64,000 bases of DNA from the NCBI RefSeq assembly GCF_001730525.1, contig NZ_MDFN01000017.1, positions 1 to 64,000 on the forward strand, written 5' to 3'. The notes below the pieces were generated by a model. That model had not been told where the DNA came from. It saw only the letters and a program-made list of their open reading frames with translations, and ran no database searches. Below are positions 52,594-60,973 of the stretch, in pieces. The DNA comes from Arcticibacter eurypsychrophilus. Lineage in GTDB: Bacteria; Bacteroidota; Bacteroidia; Sphingobacteriales; Sphingobacteriaceae. Each line of letters begins with the position of its first letter. The first letter of the stretch is position 1. Position numbers and translations under genes: made by a program.

Positions 52594-53682
52594 ATGTCTT
52601 TAAAGTCGTTTGAAGAAAGTTCTGTATTTAATCAGCTTAGTAAATGTTCCCATCAGAATGTGGTTTTCTGCAGTGATGAGGACACCGGATTACAAGCTAT
52701 TATTGCCATACATGATACTACATTAGGTCCTGCACTTGGTGGAACCCGTATGTGGACCTATGCAACCGAAGCAGATGCGTTGAAAGATGTATTGCGTCTT
52801 TCGCGTACTATGACCTATAAGGCTGCAATCACAGGATTGAATCTTGGTGGTGGAAATGCCGTGATCATTGGCGATAGTTCTACCGGTAAAACTGAAGCGC
52901 TGATGCGTCGTTTTGGACGGTTTATCAAAAATCTGAATGGTTCATTTATTACTGCTGAAGATTTGGGTACGAATCCGAAAGATATGGAGTACATCCGCAT
53001 GGAAACTCAATATGTAACGGGCGTTCCTGAAACACTTGGAGGCAGCGGAGATCCGTCTCCAATTGCTGCAAAAGGTGTTTTGATGGGGATTAAGGCCTGT
53101 ATAAAAGAACATTTTGGTAACGATAGTTTAATTGGCCGTACGGTTGCTGTGCAGGGAGCGGGACAGGTAGGAGAGAACCTGATCCATTTGCTTCGTGAAG
53201 AGCATACAAAGGTATATGTGAGTGATATAAATGAAGAACGGGCGATGCTGGTTGCTGCTAAATATGGCGCTCATGCCATCCCCAACAACAGTATCCTTGA
53301 TCTGGAGTTTGATGTTTACGCTCCATGTGCTATGGGTGCAACGATTAATTCGGAAACTATTCCCCGAATGAAGTGTGCAATTATAGCTGGATCGGCAAAT
53401 AATCAGCTGGCGGATGAAGATGTACATGGACAGATGCTTCTTGAAAAAGGAATTCTGTATGCACCGGATTACCTGATTAATGCAGGTGGAATGATTAATT
53501 GTTATTCGGAGCTGGCCGGGTTTAGTCGTAAGCGTACCATGCAGCTGGCAGAGAATATTTATTCGGCTACCAGAGGAGTATTACAAAAATCAATACGTGA
53601 TCAAATTCCAGCGAATCGTGCTGCAGATATCATTGCGGAAAAAAGAATTTCTGACATAAGAAAAATCAAGGGATCATTCTAA
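52594..53682 (+). CDS. Glu/Leu/Phe/Val dehydrogenase family protein with altered catalytic motif
   Basis: The start at ATG 52594 (MSLKSFEESSVF) is chosen over the in-frame TTG 52567. The 362 residues show the two-domain amino-acid dehydrogenase fold: LGPALGGTRMW, MTYKAAITGLNLGGGNAVIIG (Lys76, Asn88), TAEDLGT, GGSGDPSP, VAVQGAGQVGENL (dinucleotide fold), and PCAMGATIN. Leucine dehydrogenase has two active-site lysines 12 residues apart (Lys68/Lys80). Here the second is Asn88. Activity as an oxidative deaminase is therefore questionable unless the change is lineage-wide. The strong branched-chain-type length and motifs fit Leu/Val dehydrogenase more than GDH. Confidence 0.85.
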   Translation: MSLKSFEESSVFNQLSKCSHQNVVFCSDEDTGLQAIIAIHDTTLGPALGGTRMWTYATEADALKDVLRLSRTMTYKAAITGLNLGGGNAVIIGDSSTGKTEALMRRFGRFIKNLNGSFITAEDLGTNPKDMEYIRMETQYVTGVPETLGGSGDPSPIAAKGVLMGIKACIKEHFGNDSLIGRTVAVQGAGQVGENLIHLLREEHTKVYVSDINEERAMLVAAKYGAHAIPNNSILDLEFDVYAPCAMGATINSETIPRMKCAIIAGSANNQLADEDVHGQMLLEKGILYAPDYLINAGGMINCYSELAGFSRKRTMQLAENIYSATRGVLQKSIRDQIPANRAADIIAEKRISDIRKIKGSF

Positions 53683-53764
53683 ATATTTAAAGCTTTCTGC
53701 CTTTTGCAGTAGGCTTAAATGATCAAAAATAATAGTACAAATTTATATAAATCGTTCTTATAAC

Positions 53765-54712
53765 ATGTTAAATAGAAGGCAGCTTAGAGTGAAGGTATTG
53801 CAGGTTTTATATGCATACCAGGCATCTGAAGACAAAGTAGTTAAAACTTTTGAAAAGAAATTATTAGAAAGTGTAGACGAAGTTTACGAAATGTACATCT
53901 CGCTGCTGGGTTTACTTGTTAATGTAGCAGATTATGTTTTGGTCGATGCGGATGAGCGCGCCAATAAACACCGTCCGGATGAAACCGACCTTCATGCAAA
54001 TACTAAGTTAAACACCAATAGATTTATTCAGTTATTACGTGATCATCCTGCCTACCAGGCTGGAGCACAAAAGTATGCATTGGAGTATAGCTTTGATCGC
54101 GAAGTGATTAAGGATATTTTCAATATCTTAAAATCGTCGGAAGCTTACGAGGCCTATCTGTTGAGTGAAGATACTTCGTTACGTTCGGAAAAGGAAATTA
54201 TCAAATATATTTTTAAAAAGATTATTCGTAAGACTCCGGGCATCGAACAAGTTTTTGAAGAGAAATTTATCAACTGGTCTGTAGATAAGGATGTGCTTGA
54301 AGCGATGATGGCTAAAACATTCAGCAATTTCCAGAGCGAGGTGGCTAAAGAGAATAAATTGTCGCTGATTAGTGCATCATGGAGTGAGGACCGGGATTAT
54401 ATTCTTGATCTGACCAGAAGGGTGATTACATTTGATCAGGAGTTTCAAAAATACATCGCTGATAAAACAGAAAAATGGGATGCGGAGCGAATTGCTGTGA
54501 TCGACATCCTACTAATGAAAATGGCTATTTCCGAGTTGGTACATTTTCCGGAGATCCCTGTAAAGGTGACCATGAATGAATATATAGAAATTGCAAAAGA
54601 GTTTAGTACACCTAAGAGTAATTTGTTTATTAATGGTATTTTAGACAAAATTATGTTGGACCTTAGAGCTGCCGGAAAAATCCGTAAAACTGGTAGGGGA
54701 TTAATAGAATAA
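53765..54712 (+). CDS. nusB: Transcription antitermination factor NusB (long form)
   Basis: RNA-binding partner of NusE/S10 in rRNA antitermination. The 315 residues begin LNRRQLRVKVLQVLYAY, the NusB first helix. The C-terminal half (about 195-305) carries the canonical DRDYILDLTRRV, WDAERIAVIDILLMKMAISELVHF and EIPVKVTMNEYIEIAKEFSTPKSNLFINGILDKI. NusB in many bacteria is about 140 residues; Bacteroidota forms are roughly twice as long, with an inserted helical region, as here. It heads a same-strand block with a DUF1573 lipoprotein, yajC, ybbR and coaE. Confidence 0.95.
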   Translation: MLNRRQLRVKVLQVLYAYQASEDKVVKTFEKKLLESVDEVYEMYISLLGLLVNVADYVLVDADERANKHRPDETDLHANTKLNTNRFIQLLRDHPAYQAGAQKYALEYSFDREVIKDIFNILKSSEAYEAYLLSEDTSLRSEKEIIKYIFKKIIRKTPGIEQVFEEKFINWSVDKDVLEAMMAKTFSNFQSEVAKENKLSLISASWSEDRDYILDLTRRVITFDQEFQKYIADKTEKWDAERIAVIDILLMKMAISELVHFPEIPVKVTMNEYIEIAKEFSTPKSNLFINGILDKIMLDLRAAGKIRKTGRGLIE

Positions 54713-54720
54713 AACTAGAT

Positions 54721-55155
54721 ATGAAAAAGTTTCTTATTATCGCGATCGCTGCTATTGCCGTTAGTGTGAGTTCATGTAACAGCAATAAATCTAAAGTAAC
54801 CAGTGCAGATTCAATCGTTTCTGACTCGGTGAGTAAGGCTACTATGGTCTTCGAAAGTAGTGTCTACAACTTCGGTAAAATTACTGAAGGGGACAAGGTT
54901 GCTTATGATTTTAAATTTAAAAATACAGGGACTGACCCTTTAATCATTTCAAATGCTACGGCTAGTTGTGGTTGTACAGTGCCTGATTATCCACACGAGC
55001 CCATTGCACCGGGTGCAAGTGCTGCGATTAAAGTAGTATTTGATAGTACCGGCAAAAGTGGAATGCAAAACAAACAGGTAATGATTACCTCCAATGCCGT
55101 AAACGCTTCAACCGAACTATTTCTTAAAGGGGAAGTTCAATCTTTAAATAAATAA
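54721..55155 (+). CDS. DUF1573 lipoprotein
   Basis: 144 residues. The signal peptide has lipobox VSSC (Cys19), so the protein is probably lipid-anchored. An Ig-like DUF1573 domain follows, with YNFGKITEGDKVAYDFKFKNTGTDPLIISNATASCGCTVPDYPHEPIAPG: the ASCGCT motif and glycine-rich loop are its signature. Role unknown. The gene lies 8 bp after nusB and 8 bp before yajC, the usual arrangement in this phylum, so it is likely cotranscribed with them. Confidence 0.92.
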   Translation: MKKFLIIAIAAIAVSVSSCNSNKSKVTSADSIVSDSVSKATMVFESSVYNFGKITEGDKVAYDFKFKNTGTDPLIISNATASCGCTVPDYPHEPIAPGASAAIKVVFDSTGKSGMQNKQVMITSNAVNASTELFLKGEVQSLNK

Positions 55156-55163
55156 CCATAAAA

Positions 55164-55481
55164 ATGACTACATCAATTTTATTACAATTACCAGGTACTT
55201 CTCAACTGATGAGTTTCCTGCCGATGGTGTTAATTATCGTCGTATTTTACTTTTTCATGATTCGCCCTCAAATGAAGAAGGCGAAGGATCAGAAGAAATT
55301 TATTGAAGAACTTAAAAAAGGTGATAAGGTGATTACTTCTGCAGGTATTCATGGAAAAATTGTTGAAATGAATGATACTTCTTTCCTTATCGAAGTGGAA
55401 AGTGGTACTAAAATTCGCTTTGATAAATCAGCAATTTCTCTTGATGCTTCTAAGGCAATGAACACCAACGTTAAAGCTTAG
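55164..55481 (+). CDS. yajC: Preprotein translocase accessory subunit YajC
   Basis: 105 residues with one N-terminal membrane segment (about 15-34, SFLPMVLIIVVFYFFMIRPQ) and a small cytoplasmic domain, KKGDKVITSAGIHGKIVEMNDTSFLIEVESGTKIRFDKSAI. Part of the SecDF-YajC complex of the inner membrane. The MIRPQxKK motif after the helix is diagnostic. 8 bp from the DUF1573 gene. Confidence 0.96.
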   Translation: MTTSILLQLPGTSQLMSFLPMVLIIVVFYFFMIRPQMKKAKDQKKFIEELKKGDKVITSAGIHGKIVEMNDTSFLIEVESGTKIRFDKSAISLDASKAMNTNVKA

Positions 55482-55680
55482 AAAAAGAAATAGGGAGATT
55501 GCTATTTTTGAATAGTGTAGCTCTTTTTTAATGCATTACTTCCTCAAAATTAATCTGTAATGGATTTTAATTTTGGGGATTATTTGTTTAATTGATTTTT
55601 ATCAAAAAGGCATTCCTCTAATCGTATTAGATACAGATGCTTTGTTTGGTAGGGGTAATTTTATTATATATTTACGAATT

Positions 55681-56625
55681 ATGCCCCTGACAAGTTTAAA
55701 TCGGATTGAAAGACGAAGGCTGACAGTTTTTTTAAGCTGTTTAATAGTCGCGTTTGCAACCTGGATGCTAATCGCCTTGTCTGGTAATTATAAATACAGG
55801 GTAGATTCCCGGATTAACTATATTGATCCTCCTGAAAACCGTGCCTATCATCCTTTGCAGGAAGATAGCGTTTCACTGCAGATTGAAGGATCAGGATGGC
55901 AGTTATTGTTTTCGAGGTTGCGACTTCAACCCCCGGTTATTAATGTTAGTTTGAGCGCCCTGAGTTCGCGTAGTTATATTGTGTTTTCAAATCAGATGAA
56001 TGATCTGAATAAGCAGTTTGAATCTAATCAGCGTGTTATTGCAGTTAATCCGGATACCCTTTTCTTTGATTTTTCTAAGCGATCGGTCAAGAAGGTCCCC
56101 ATTAAATTGATTAAGGACATCTCATTTGTGCCTACCTATGGAATTTCAGGACCTATCAAACTGATTCCGGATCATGTAATCGTGAATGGAGCAGCGGTTG
56201 ATTTGAAAAAGTTCAAATTTTGGCCTACATCCGTCTTTAAAAGAGTTGATGTTAAAGATACTATTTTGGCCAAAGTAGGCTTTATAAAATCGAACGTTGA
56301 TAATATGGATATTTTCCCCTTGTCCGTTAAAGTCGAAATTCCTATAGAACGATTTACTGAAAAGATAGTTAAAGTTCCTATTAAAGTGTTAAATGCGGAG
56401 GGTTATGATGTGCATGTGTTGCCTGAAAAGGTATCGATCACTGTATTAACCGCTTTAAGCCGCTATGCAAGTGTAAATCAGGACTCCTTCGAGGTATCTA
56501 TAAATTTAAAGGATTCCAGAGAACAGGGATATTCTCAACTTCCGTTAAAGCTTACACATATTCCGGGATATTCAAAACTGGTTAAGGTTGATCCGCAGGT
56601 AGTTGATTTCTTCATAAAAAAATGA
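55681..56625 (+). CDS. YbbR-domain protein
   Basis: The start at ATG 55681 gives a short basic N-terminus followed by one membrane helix (RRRLTVFLSCLIVAFATWMLIAL, about 11-33), the expected topology; the 36 codons before it look like leader sequence. The exported part (314 residues in total) contains YbbR-like beta repeats (PVINVSLSALSSRSY, KKVPIKLIKDISFVPTYGISGPIKLIPDHVIVNG). In Firmicutes, YbbR/CdaR regulates the diadenylate cyclase CdaA, but no such gene adjoins here. Its stop overlaps the coaE start (ATGA). Confidence 0.8.
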   Translation: MPLTSLNRIERRRLTVFLSCLIVAFATWMLIALSGNYKYRVDSRINYIDPPENRAYHPLQEDSVSLQIEGSGWQLLFSRLRLQPPVINVSLSALSSRSYIVFSNQMNDLNKQFESNQRVIAVNPDTLFFDFSKRSVKKVPIKLIKDISFVPTYGISGPIKLIPDHVIVNGAAVDLKKFKFWPTSVFKRVDVKDTILAKVGFIKSNVDNMDIFPLSVKVEIPIERFTEKIVKVPIKVLNAEGYDVHVLPEKVSITVLTALSRYASVNQDSFEVSINLKDSREQGYSQLPLKLTHIPGYSKLVKVDPQVVDFFIKK

Positions 56626-57221
56626 TGTTAAAAATTGGAATTACAGGCGGGATAGGTACCGGTAAAACAACGGTATGCCGGATATTCGAGCTACTGGGGG
56701 TTCCGGTGTATTATGCTGATGCACGTGCTAAGTTAGTGATGCATACGGATAAAGAGCTTATTGCATCTGTTAAAGCAGTATTTGGTGATGAGGTTTATTC
56801 CTCTGGGGTACTCAACCGTTCCATGCTTGGTGCTCTGGTTTTTAACGATGCCAACTTACTTAACAAACTCAACGCATTGGTTCATCCTGCGGTGTTTCGT
56901 GATTTTAAACAATGGTCGGAGGATCAGAATTGTAAATATGTATTGAAGGAGGCTGCTATACTTTTCGAAAGTGGCTCCGATCAGGATTGTGATTATACCC
57001 TGTTGGTAAAGTCGCCTTTGTCGCTTCGGATTTCCCGGATCATGCAGCGGGATACCATGAGCAGGGATGATATTATGAAAAGAATGGATAAACAGATGAG
57101 TGAGGAAGAGAAGGAAAAGCGGGCGGACTTCTGCGTTCTGAATGATGAGCTGAACCTAATTATTCCTCAGGTATTGGAGCTGCATAAGCGATTTGTTACT
57201 TTATCGGAAGGTAAGATATGA
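56622..57221 (+). CDS. coaE: Dephospho-CoA kinase
   Basis: Last step of coenzyme A synthesis: phosphorylation of dephospho-CoA. It is 199 residues. P-loop GITGGIGTGKTTVC (about 6-19), YYADARAKLVM (substrate region), LVHPAVFRDF, EAAILFESG and a LID-like RISRIMQRD are all CoaE-typical. Two adjacent ATGs (56622, 56625) are possible starts; the first overlaps the ybbR stop. Its own end overlaps the next gene by 4 bp, indicating a translationally coupled series. Confidence 0.95.
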   Translation: MMLKIGITGGIGTGKTTVCRIFELLGVPVYYADARAKLVMHTDKELIASVKAVFGDEVYSSGVLNRSMLGALVFNDANLLNKLNALVHPAVFRDFKQWSEDQNCKYVLKEAAILFESGSDQDCDYTLLVKSPLSLRISRIMQRDTMSRDDIMKRMDKQMSEEEKEKRADFCVLNDELNLIIPQVLELHKRFVTLSEGKI

Positions 57222-58159
57222 TTTTGCCTGACTTTATTCGTGTGGGTGATCATGGTCTATATTGTGCCGTTGGAGCGTTTTATCTGGATCCTAAATTACC
57301 GGTAAAGGTTGCACTGATTTCTCATGCGCATGGAGATCATGCCTGTCCGGGTAATGATACGATCTATTGTACGCCTGCTACGGAGTCTATTATGAAGCTA
57401 CGGTTAAGGAAAAATGCTGGTAGGGAATTTCATTTATTTGATTTTCATCAGCCTTTTTATATCAATCAGGTAAAGATTACTTTTATTTCTGCGGGTCATA
57501 TTCTGGGTTCTGCACAGATCCTGATGGAGTATGAGGGAATGCGATACCTGTATACGGGAGATATTAAAATGCAGGCTGATCCAACGTGTGAGCCGCTTGA
57601 AAGTGTGCAGGCTGATGTGTTAATTACGGAAACTACTTTTGCAAATCCTGAGGTGATTCATCCAGATCCGATAGAAGAAATTAAGAAATTAAATGCTTCA
57701 AACCATAATGTATTGCTCGGTTCTTATGCTTTAGGGAAAAGTCAGCGGTTAATTCATCTTATTTCAGCATATTGTCCTCAACGAAGTGTACTTTTGCATC
57801 ATTCAATGCTCGGTATTACAAAGATTTACGAGGATTATGGATTTAATCCAGGAGATTATCAGCCTTATAACAGAAAATTGATGAAGTTTCCCGATAAGGG
57901 ATTTGTTTATATCGTTCCTCCACTTACCTTTAATTGCTATTTTAGGGCTAAAGGAGTTTTAAGGGCGTTTGCCTCTGGATGGAAAAAATTACAGGCCAGC
58001 AATGACCTGGAATTATATATATCGGATCACGCAGATTGGAATGATATTTTGAAATATATACAGGAAGTTAATCCTGCAGAAATATGGACTCTTCATGGGG
58101 ACGGCGAGCATCTTAGAAAGCATTTTTCAGGTGTTTTACCGGTTAAAATTTTAATGTAA
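57218..58159 (+). CDS. Metallo-beta-lactamase-fold exonuclease-like protein
   Basis: 313 residues. The HAHGDH metal motif sits at about 36-41 (ISHAHGDHACPG), with further MBL positions SAGHILGSAQ, YTGDIKM and SDHADW. This is the beta-CASP-like/YSH1 subgroup annotated as ligase-associated DNA exonuclease when next to LigB-type ligases, or as an mRNA 3'-end processing factor homologue. No DNA ligase gene is visible nearby, so the DNA-repair label is uncertain. The ATG overlaps coaE, and the stop overlaps the following mini-gene as TAATG. Confidence 0.8.
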   Translation: MILPDFIRVGDHGLYCAVGAFYLDPKLPVKVALISHAHGDHACPGNDTIYCTPATESIMKLRLRKNAGREFHLFDFHQPFYINQVKITFISAGHILGSAQILMEYEGMRYLYTGDIKMQADPTCEPLESVQADVLITETTFANPEVIHPDPIEEIKKLNASNHNVLLGSYALGKSQRLIHLISAYCPQRSVLLHHSMLGITKIYEDYGFNPGDYQPYNRKLMKFPDKGFVYIVPPLTFNCYFRAKGVLRAFASGWKKLQASNDLELYISDHADWNDILKYIQEVNPAEIWTLHGDGEHLRKHFSGVLPVKILM

Positions 58160-58317
58160 TGCTGATAGAAAAGCAGGATTATTATTTTAATAAAGAAGGG
58201 AAAATGGTCTTAACTCAGTTGTATCATCTAAAAAGAGGATACTGCTGCAAAAACAAATGCATACACTGCCCATGGAATTACGGACAATCAGATGAAATAA
58301 AAGTGATTAACCGTTAA
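58159..58317 (+). CDS. Cysteine-rich 52-residue mini-protein (DUF5522-like)
   Basis: Starts at ATG 58159, whose A is the last base of the preceding stop (TAATG), implying coupling. The product has MVLTQLYHLKRGYCCKNKCIHCPW around residues 16-39: a YHLKRGYCCxxxCxHCP pattern with four cysteines and a histidine, plausibly a metal site. I recognise it as the family often found as a tiny conserved protein in Bacteroidota (DUF5522). Function unknown. Its tight coupling to the nuclease-like gene suggests a shared role. Confidence 0.75.
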   Translation: MLIEKQDYYFNKEGKMVLTQLYHLKRGYCCKNKCIHCPWNYGQSDEIKVINR

Positions 58318-58329
58318 TTTTTTTAAAAA

Positions 58330-58779
58330 ATGGAACTAGAGAAGGAGATTCATCAGGTAAGGTTTAAAAATGACTATCATAAACTGGTAGTGAATATGAT
58401 TTATTCCTACAGTTGGATTACAGGGCTTGTAAAAGAGCGTTTGAGCACAGAACAGGTTACCTTGCAGCAATATAATGTATTGCGGATTTTGAGGGGACAG
58501 TACCCTAAGCCAGCAACAATCAACCTGGTTAAGGAACGGATGCTGGATAAAATGTCGGATGCGTCCAGAATTGTGGAGCGCTTAGTTCAAAAGGAGTTGG
58601 TTACCCGTACGGTTAATTCAGTTGATCGCAGGGCAGTAGATATTGTTATTACGCAACTTGGACTTGATGTTTTAGCCTATCTGGATCCTATTGTTACTCC
58701 TGAAGATATTCTGAAAAAGAACATCACAGAAGAAGAAGCGCATCAGCTTAATGTGCTGCTGGATAAACTTAGGGGTTGA
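58330..58779 (+). CDS. MarR-family transcriptional regulator
   Basis: 149 residues with the MarR winged helix: YSWITGLVKERLSTEQVTLQQYNVLRIL (N-terminal and HTH helices), KPATINLVKERMLDKMSDASRIVERLVQKELVTRTVNSVDRRAVDIVITQLG (recognition helix and wing). MarR proteins bind as dimers to palindromes; none was noticed nearby. It is 12 bp after the mini-gene, same strand, and converges on the ZIP gene. Ligand unknown. Confidence 0.9.
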   Translation: MELEKEIHQVRFKNDYHKLVVNMIYSYSWITGLVKERLSTEQVTLQQYNVLRILRGQYPKPATINLVKERMLDKMSDASRIVERLVQKELVTRTVNSVDRRAVDIVITQLGLDVLAYLDPIVTPEDILKKNITEEEAHQLNVLLDKLRG

Positions 58780-58823
58780 TCAATGCAGCAGAAAGCCCGC
58801 TTATAGAAAGCTAGGTCGGTCGG

Positions 58824-59537
58824 TTAGTGTAACAAAAAGCCTATTAATGCAATACTGGTTCCTGCAAGTACGGCAACCAATTTGCGTTTATTGAAATGAT
58901 GATCCACGCTTGATTCAAATAGTATGGTTGTAGAGATATGTAGAAAAATACCGATTACTACAGCCATTATTCTATTGAAATAAGCATCGATATTTCCCAT
59001 TGATCCATTGCTGATTCCGGCGCTTAATAAATAGCCACCAGGAGTCATGAGGGAAAATAAAACGATCATGCCAATGATCATATTTTTGTTCACCCGGTTT
59101 TGTAGTAATACACTGGCAAGGGCAAAAGAGGCGGGGATATGATGTAAGGCTATTCCAAATAACAATTCATTTTGATGTCCTTGTGTGAGCGGCATGCCTT
59201 CCAAGAGAGCATGAAGACAGAGACTGATCATGATGGCAAAAGGGAATACGTATTGATTATGCTCCGGACGGTGTACATGCCCGTGTTCTATACCATCTGA
59301 AAATTGTTCCAAAACGATCTGGAAGAGAAACCCGCCTAAGATGAACAGGCCGATATAATGGTCTGCTACCTTGTATACATCGGGAATAAGGTGTAAAACG
59401 GTAATCGAAAACAGATAGGCTCCACTAAAGGAAAGCAGAAGCTTTATTCGTTTGGGATTCTCTTTTTGGAAAAGGAATACACTTATTCCTCCGAAGAAGC
59501 AGCTAGAAAATAATATAATTAGTTTCCAGTATTCCAT
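58824..59537 (-). CDS. ZIP-family divalent metal transporter
   Basis: 237 residues, eight hydrophobic segments. Signature helices are SFSGAYLFSITVLHLIPD (TM2), CLHALLEGMPL (TM4, metal-site His and Glu) and GIALHHIPASFALASVLL (TM5, His-His). A His-rich loop (IEHGHVHRPEHN) lies between TM3 and TM4. Imports zinc or iron across the inner membrane. Its 5' end overlaps the PAP2 gene's stop by 19 bp, so the three minus-strand genes are likely one operon. Confidence 0.88.
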   Translation of the reverse strand: MEYWKLIILFSSCFFGGISVFLFQKENPKRIKLLLSFSGAYLFSITVLHLIPDVYKVADHYIGLFILGGFLFQIVLEQFSDGIEHGHVHRPEHNQYVFPFAIMISLCLHALLEGMPLTQGHQNELLFGIALHHIPASFALASVLLQNRVNKNMIIGMIVLFSLMTPGGYLLSAGISNGSMGNIDAYFNRIMAVVIGIFLHISTTILFESSVDHHFNKRKLVAVLAGTSIALIGFLLH

Positions 59538-60100
59538 ATTTGTTTAGTGTAAAGTGTTAGAAATGTTGAACCTGTGATATAGCCAACGACTGAACCTAGT
59601 AAGGCACCGGTGGTGACATCAATAGGGAAATGGACGCCTACATAGACTTGTGCAAAGGCGACACAAAATGCCCATCCTAATGCCAATGGCAAAATAGGTT
59701 TCCAACGATGATAAAATACAACGATCAGAAAGACAGCTATAGCGAAGTGATTGGTGGCATGTGAGGAAGGGAAACTGAATCCACTGCCGCAACTGATTAG
59801 AGAGCGTACTTCTTCTTTAAAGTCGGGTGCATTGCATGGCCTTAACCGTTCAAATAAGGGTTTTACCATTGAGGCGCTAACAAAATCGCTTATAGCAAAT
59901 GTGATCAGTAAAAAGATGATACAGATCCAGCCATATTTATTATAATTTCTGACCAGGAAAACGATTAGGAATAAATACAGAGGTGCCCAGAAGTATCTGT
60001 TCCTGAACAAAGGCATAACCCAATCAAAGAAAGGATTTGCCAATCTCTGATTGATTTCCAGAAACAACTGGTGGTCTAATTGTAATAATTGATCAAACAT
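59519..60100 (-). CDS. PAP2-superfamily membrane phosphatase
   Basis: 193 residues with about five membrane helices. The three PAP2 motifs are present: KPLFERLRP (motif 1, about 80-88), PSSHATNH (motif 2, about 113-120) and VYVGVHFPIDV (motif 3, His and Asp). Probably dephosphorylates undecaprenyl pyrophosphate or another lipid phosphate at the periplasmic face. Overlaps the methyltransferase gene by 8 bp at its start and the ZIP gene at its end. Confidence 0.9.
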   Translation of the reverse strand: MFDQLLQLDHQLFLEINQRLANPFFDWVMPLFRNRYFWAPLYLFLIVFLVRNYNKYGWICIIFLLITFAISDFVSASMVKPLFERLRPCNAPDFKEEVRSLISCGSGFSFPSSHATNHFAIAVFLIVVFYHRWKPILPLALGWAFCVAFAQVYVGVHFPIDVTTGALLGSVVGYITGSTFLTLYTKQIWNTGN

Positions 60101-60830
60101 CTGCTTTACGGCAAATAAATATTAGTCTATTTGATGTGCTCTCGTTGTACGCGTTCAATGCGTAATCTCCAAAAGTATTAATTATTTCAAATCCGCTTAG
60201 CTTGAATAATCTTTCAAAGTCTGCGCAAGAGAAAGCGACAACTTCTTCGGTATAGTGGTACGCACGGCCCTTATCTTCAAAGTCAATGGTCTTAATAATT
60301 TTGCTATTCTCCACCCTTTTAGTTATATGGAAATCTATACCATCAATAGTTTTGGTTTCCCTATCCGTTAGATCACTCAGTATTCTCGTACTGTTAAAAT
60401 AATCCAATACTAATAAACCATTAGGCTTTAGAGATTTACGGAAGGATACCAGTGCATTAATATGATCTTTTTCTGTTTCAAAATAGCCAAAACTAGTGAA
60501 TAGGTTGAGTGCCAGATTGAAGTAGTTAATATACAGTAAGTGCCGCATGTCATGCTCATAAAAATGAAGTTTTTCATTCTCGTAAGCTTTGGCAAATTCT
60601 ATGTTCGCTTGAGATAAGTCAATCCCTGTTACGTCAAATCCTTTTTTATTTAAATAAATGGAATGCCTGCCTCTACCGCAAGCAATATCCAAAATTGAGG
60701 CAATTGCATCAGGGTGTAGTTTTGAACAAAGATTATCGATAAATAATTCTGCCTCCGAATCGTTGTGCTGACTATATAGAATGTGATAATAAGGGGAGTT
60801 AAACCAGCTTTGATACCATTTATCAGGCAT
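60093..60830 (-). CDS. Class I SAM-dependent methyltransferase
   Basis: 245 residues. The SAM-binding motif I is ILDIACGRGRHSIYLNKKGFDVTGIDLS (about 42-69), followed by HFYEHDMRHL and LALNLFTSFGYF (motif II/IV region). This variant (ACGxGRHS, TSFGYF) is common among small-molecule methyltransferases in Bacteroidota. No signal peptide. First gene of a three-gene minus-strand operon; substrate cannot be assigned. Divergent from glmM with a 143-bp spacer. Confidence 0.88.
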   Translation of the reverse strand: MPDKWYQSWFNSPYYHILYSQHNDSEAELFIDNLCSKLHPDAIASILDIACGRGRHSIYLNKKGFDVTGIDLSQANIEFAKAYENEKLHFYEHDMRHLLYINYFNLALNLFTSFGYFETEKDHINALVSFRKSLKPNGLLVLDYFNSTRILSDLTDRETKTIDGIDFHITKRVENSKIIKTIDFEDKGRAYHYTEEVVAFSCADFERLFKLSGFEIINTFGDYALNAYNESTSNRLIFICRKADV

Positions 60831-60973
60831 ATTTTATATTATTTACAAAGGTGCAAACTTACGTAAATTTTATTGCTCTCTAAGGAAGGGTTAGGAATAG
60901 GTATTAAAGATGATTTGAGTGAATTAAGCCATTTATTATTAATTTTGGGTTTTACACATTTTAAATACATAGC

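Noticed and set aside
53687-53718. Hairpin after the dehydrogenase gene (CTGC/GCAG core)
   Set aside because: Arms are interrupted and no T-run follows, so a terminator is not supported.
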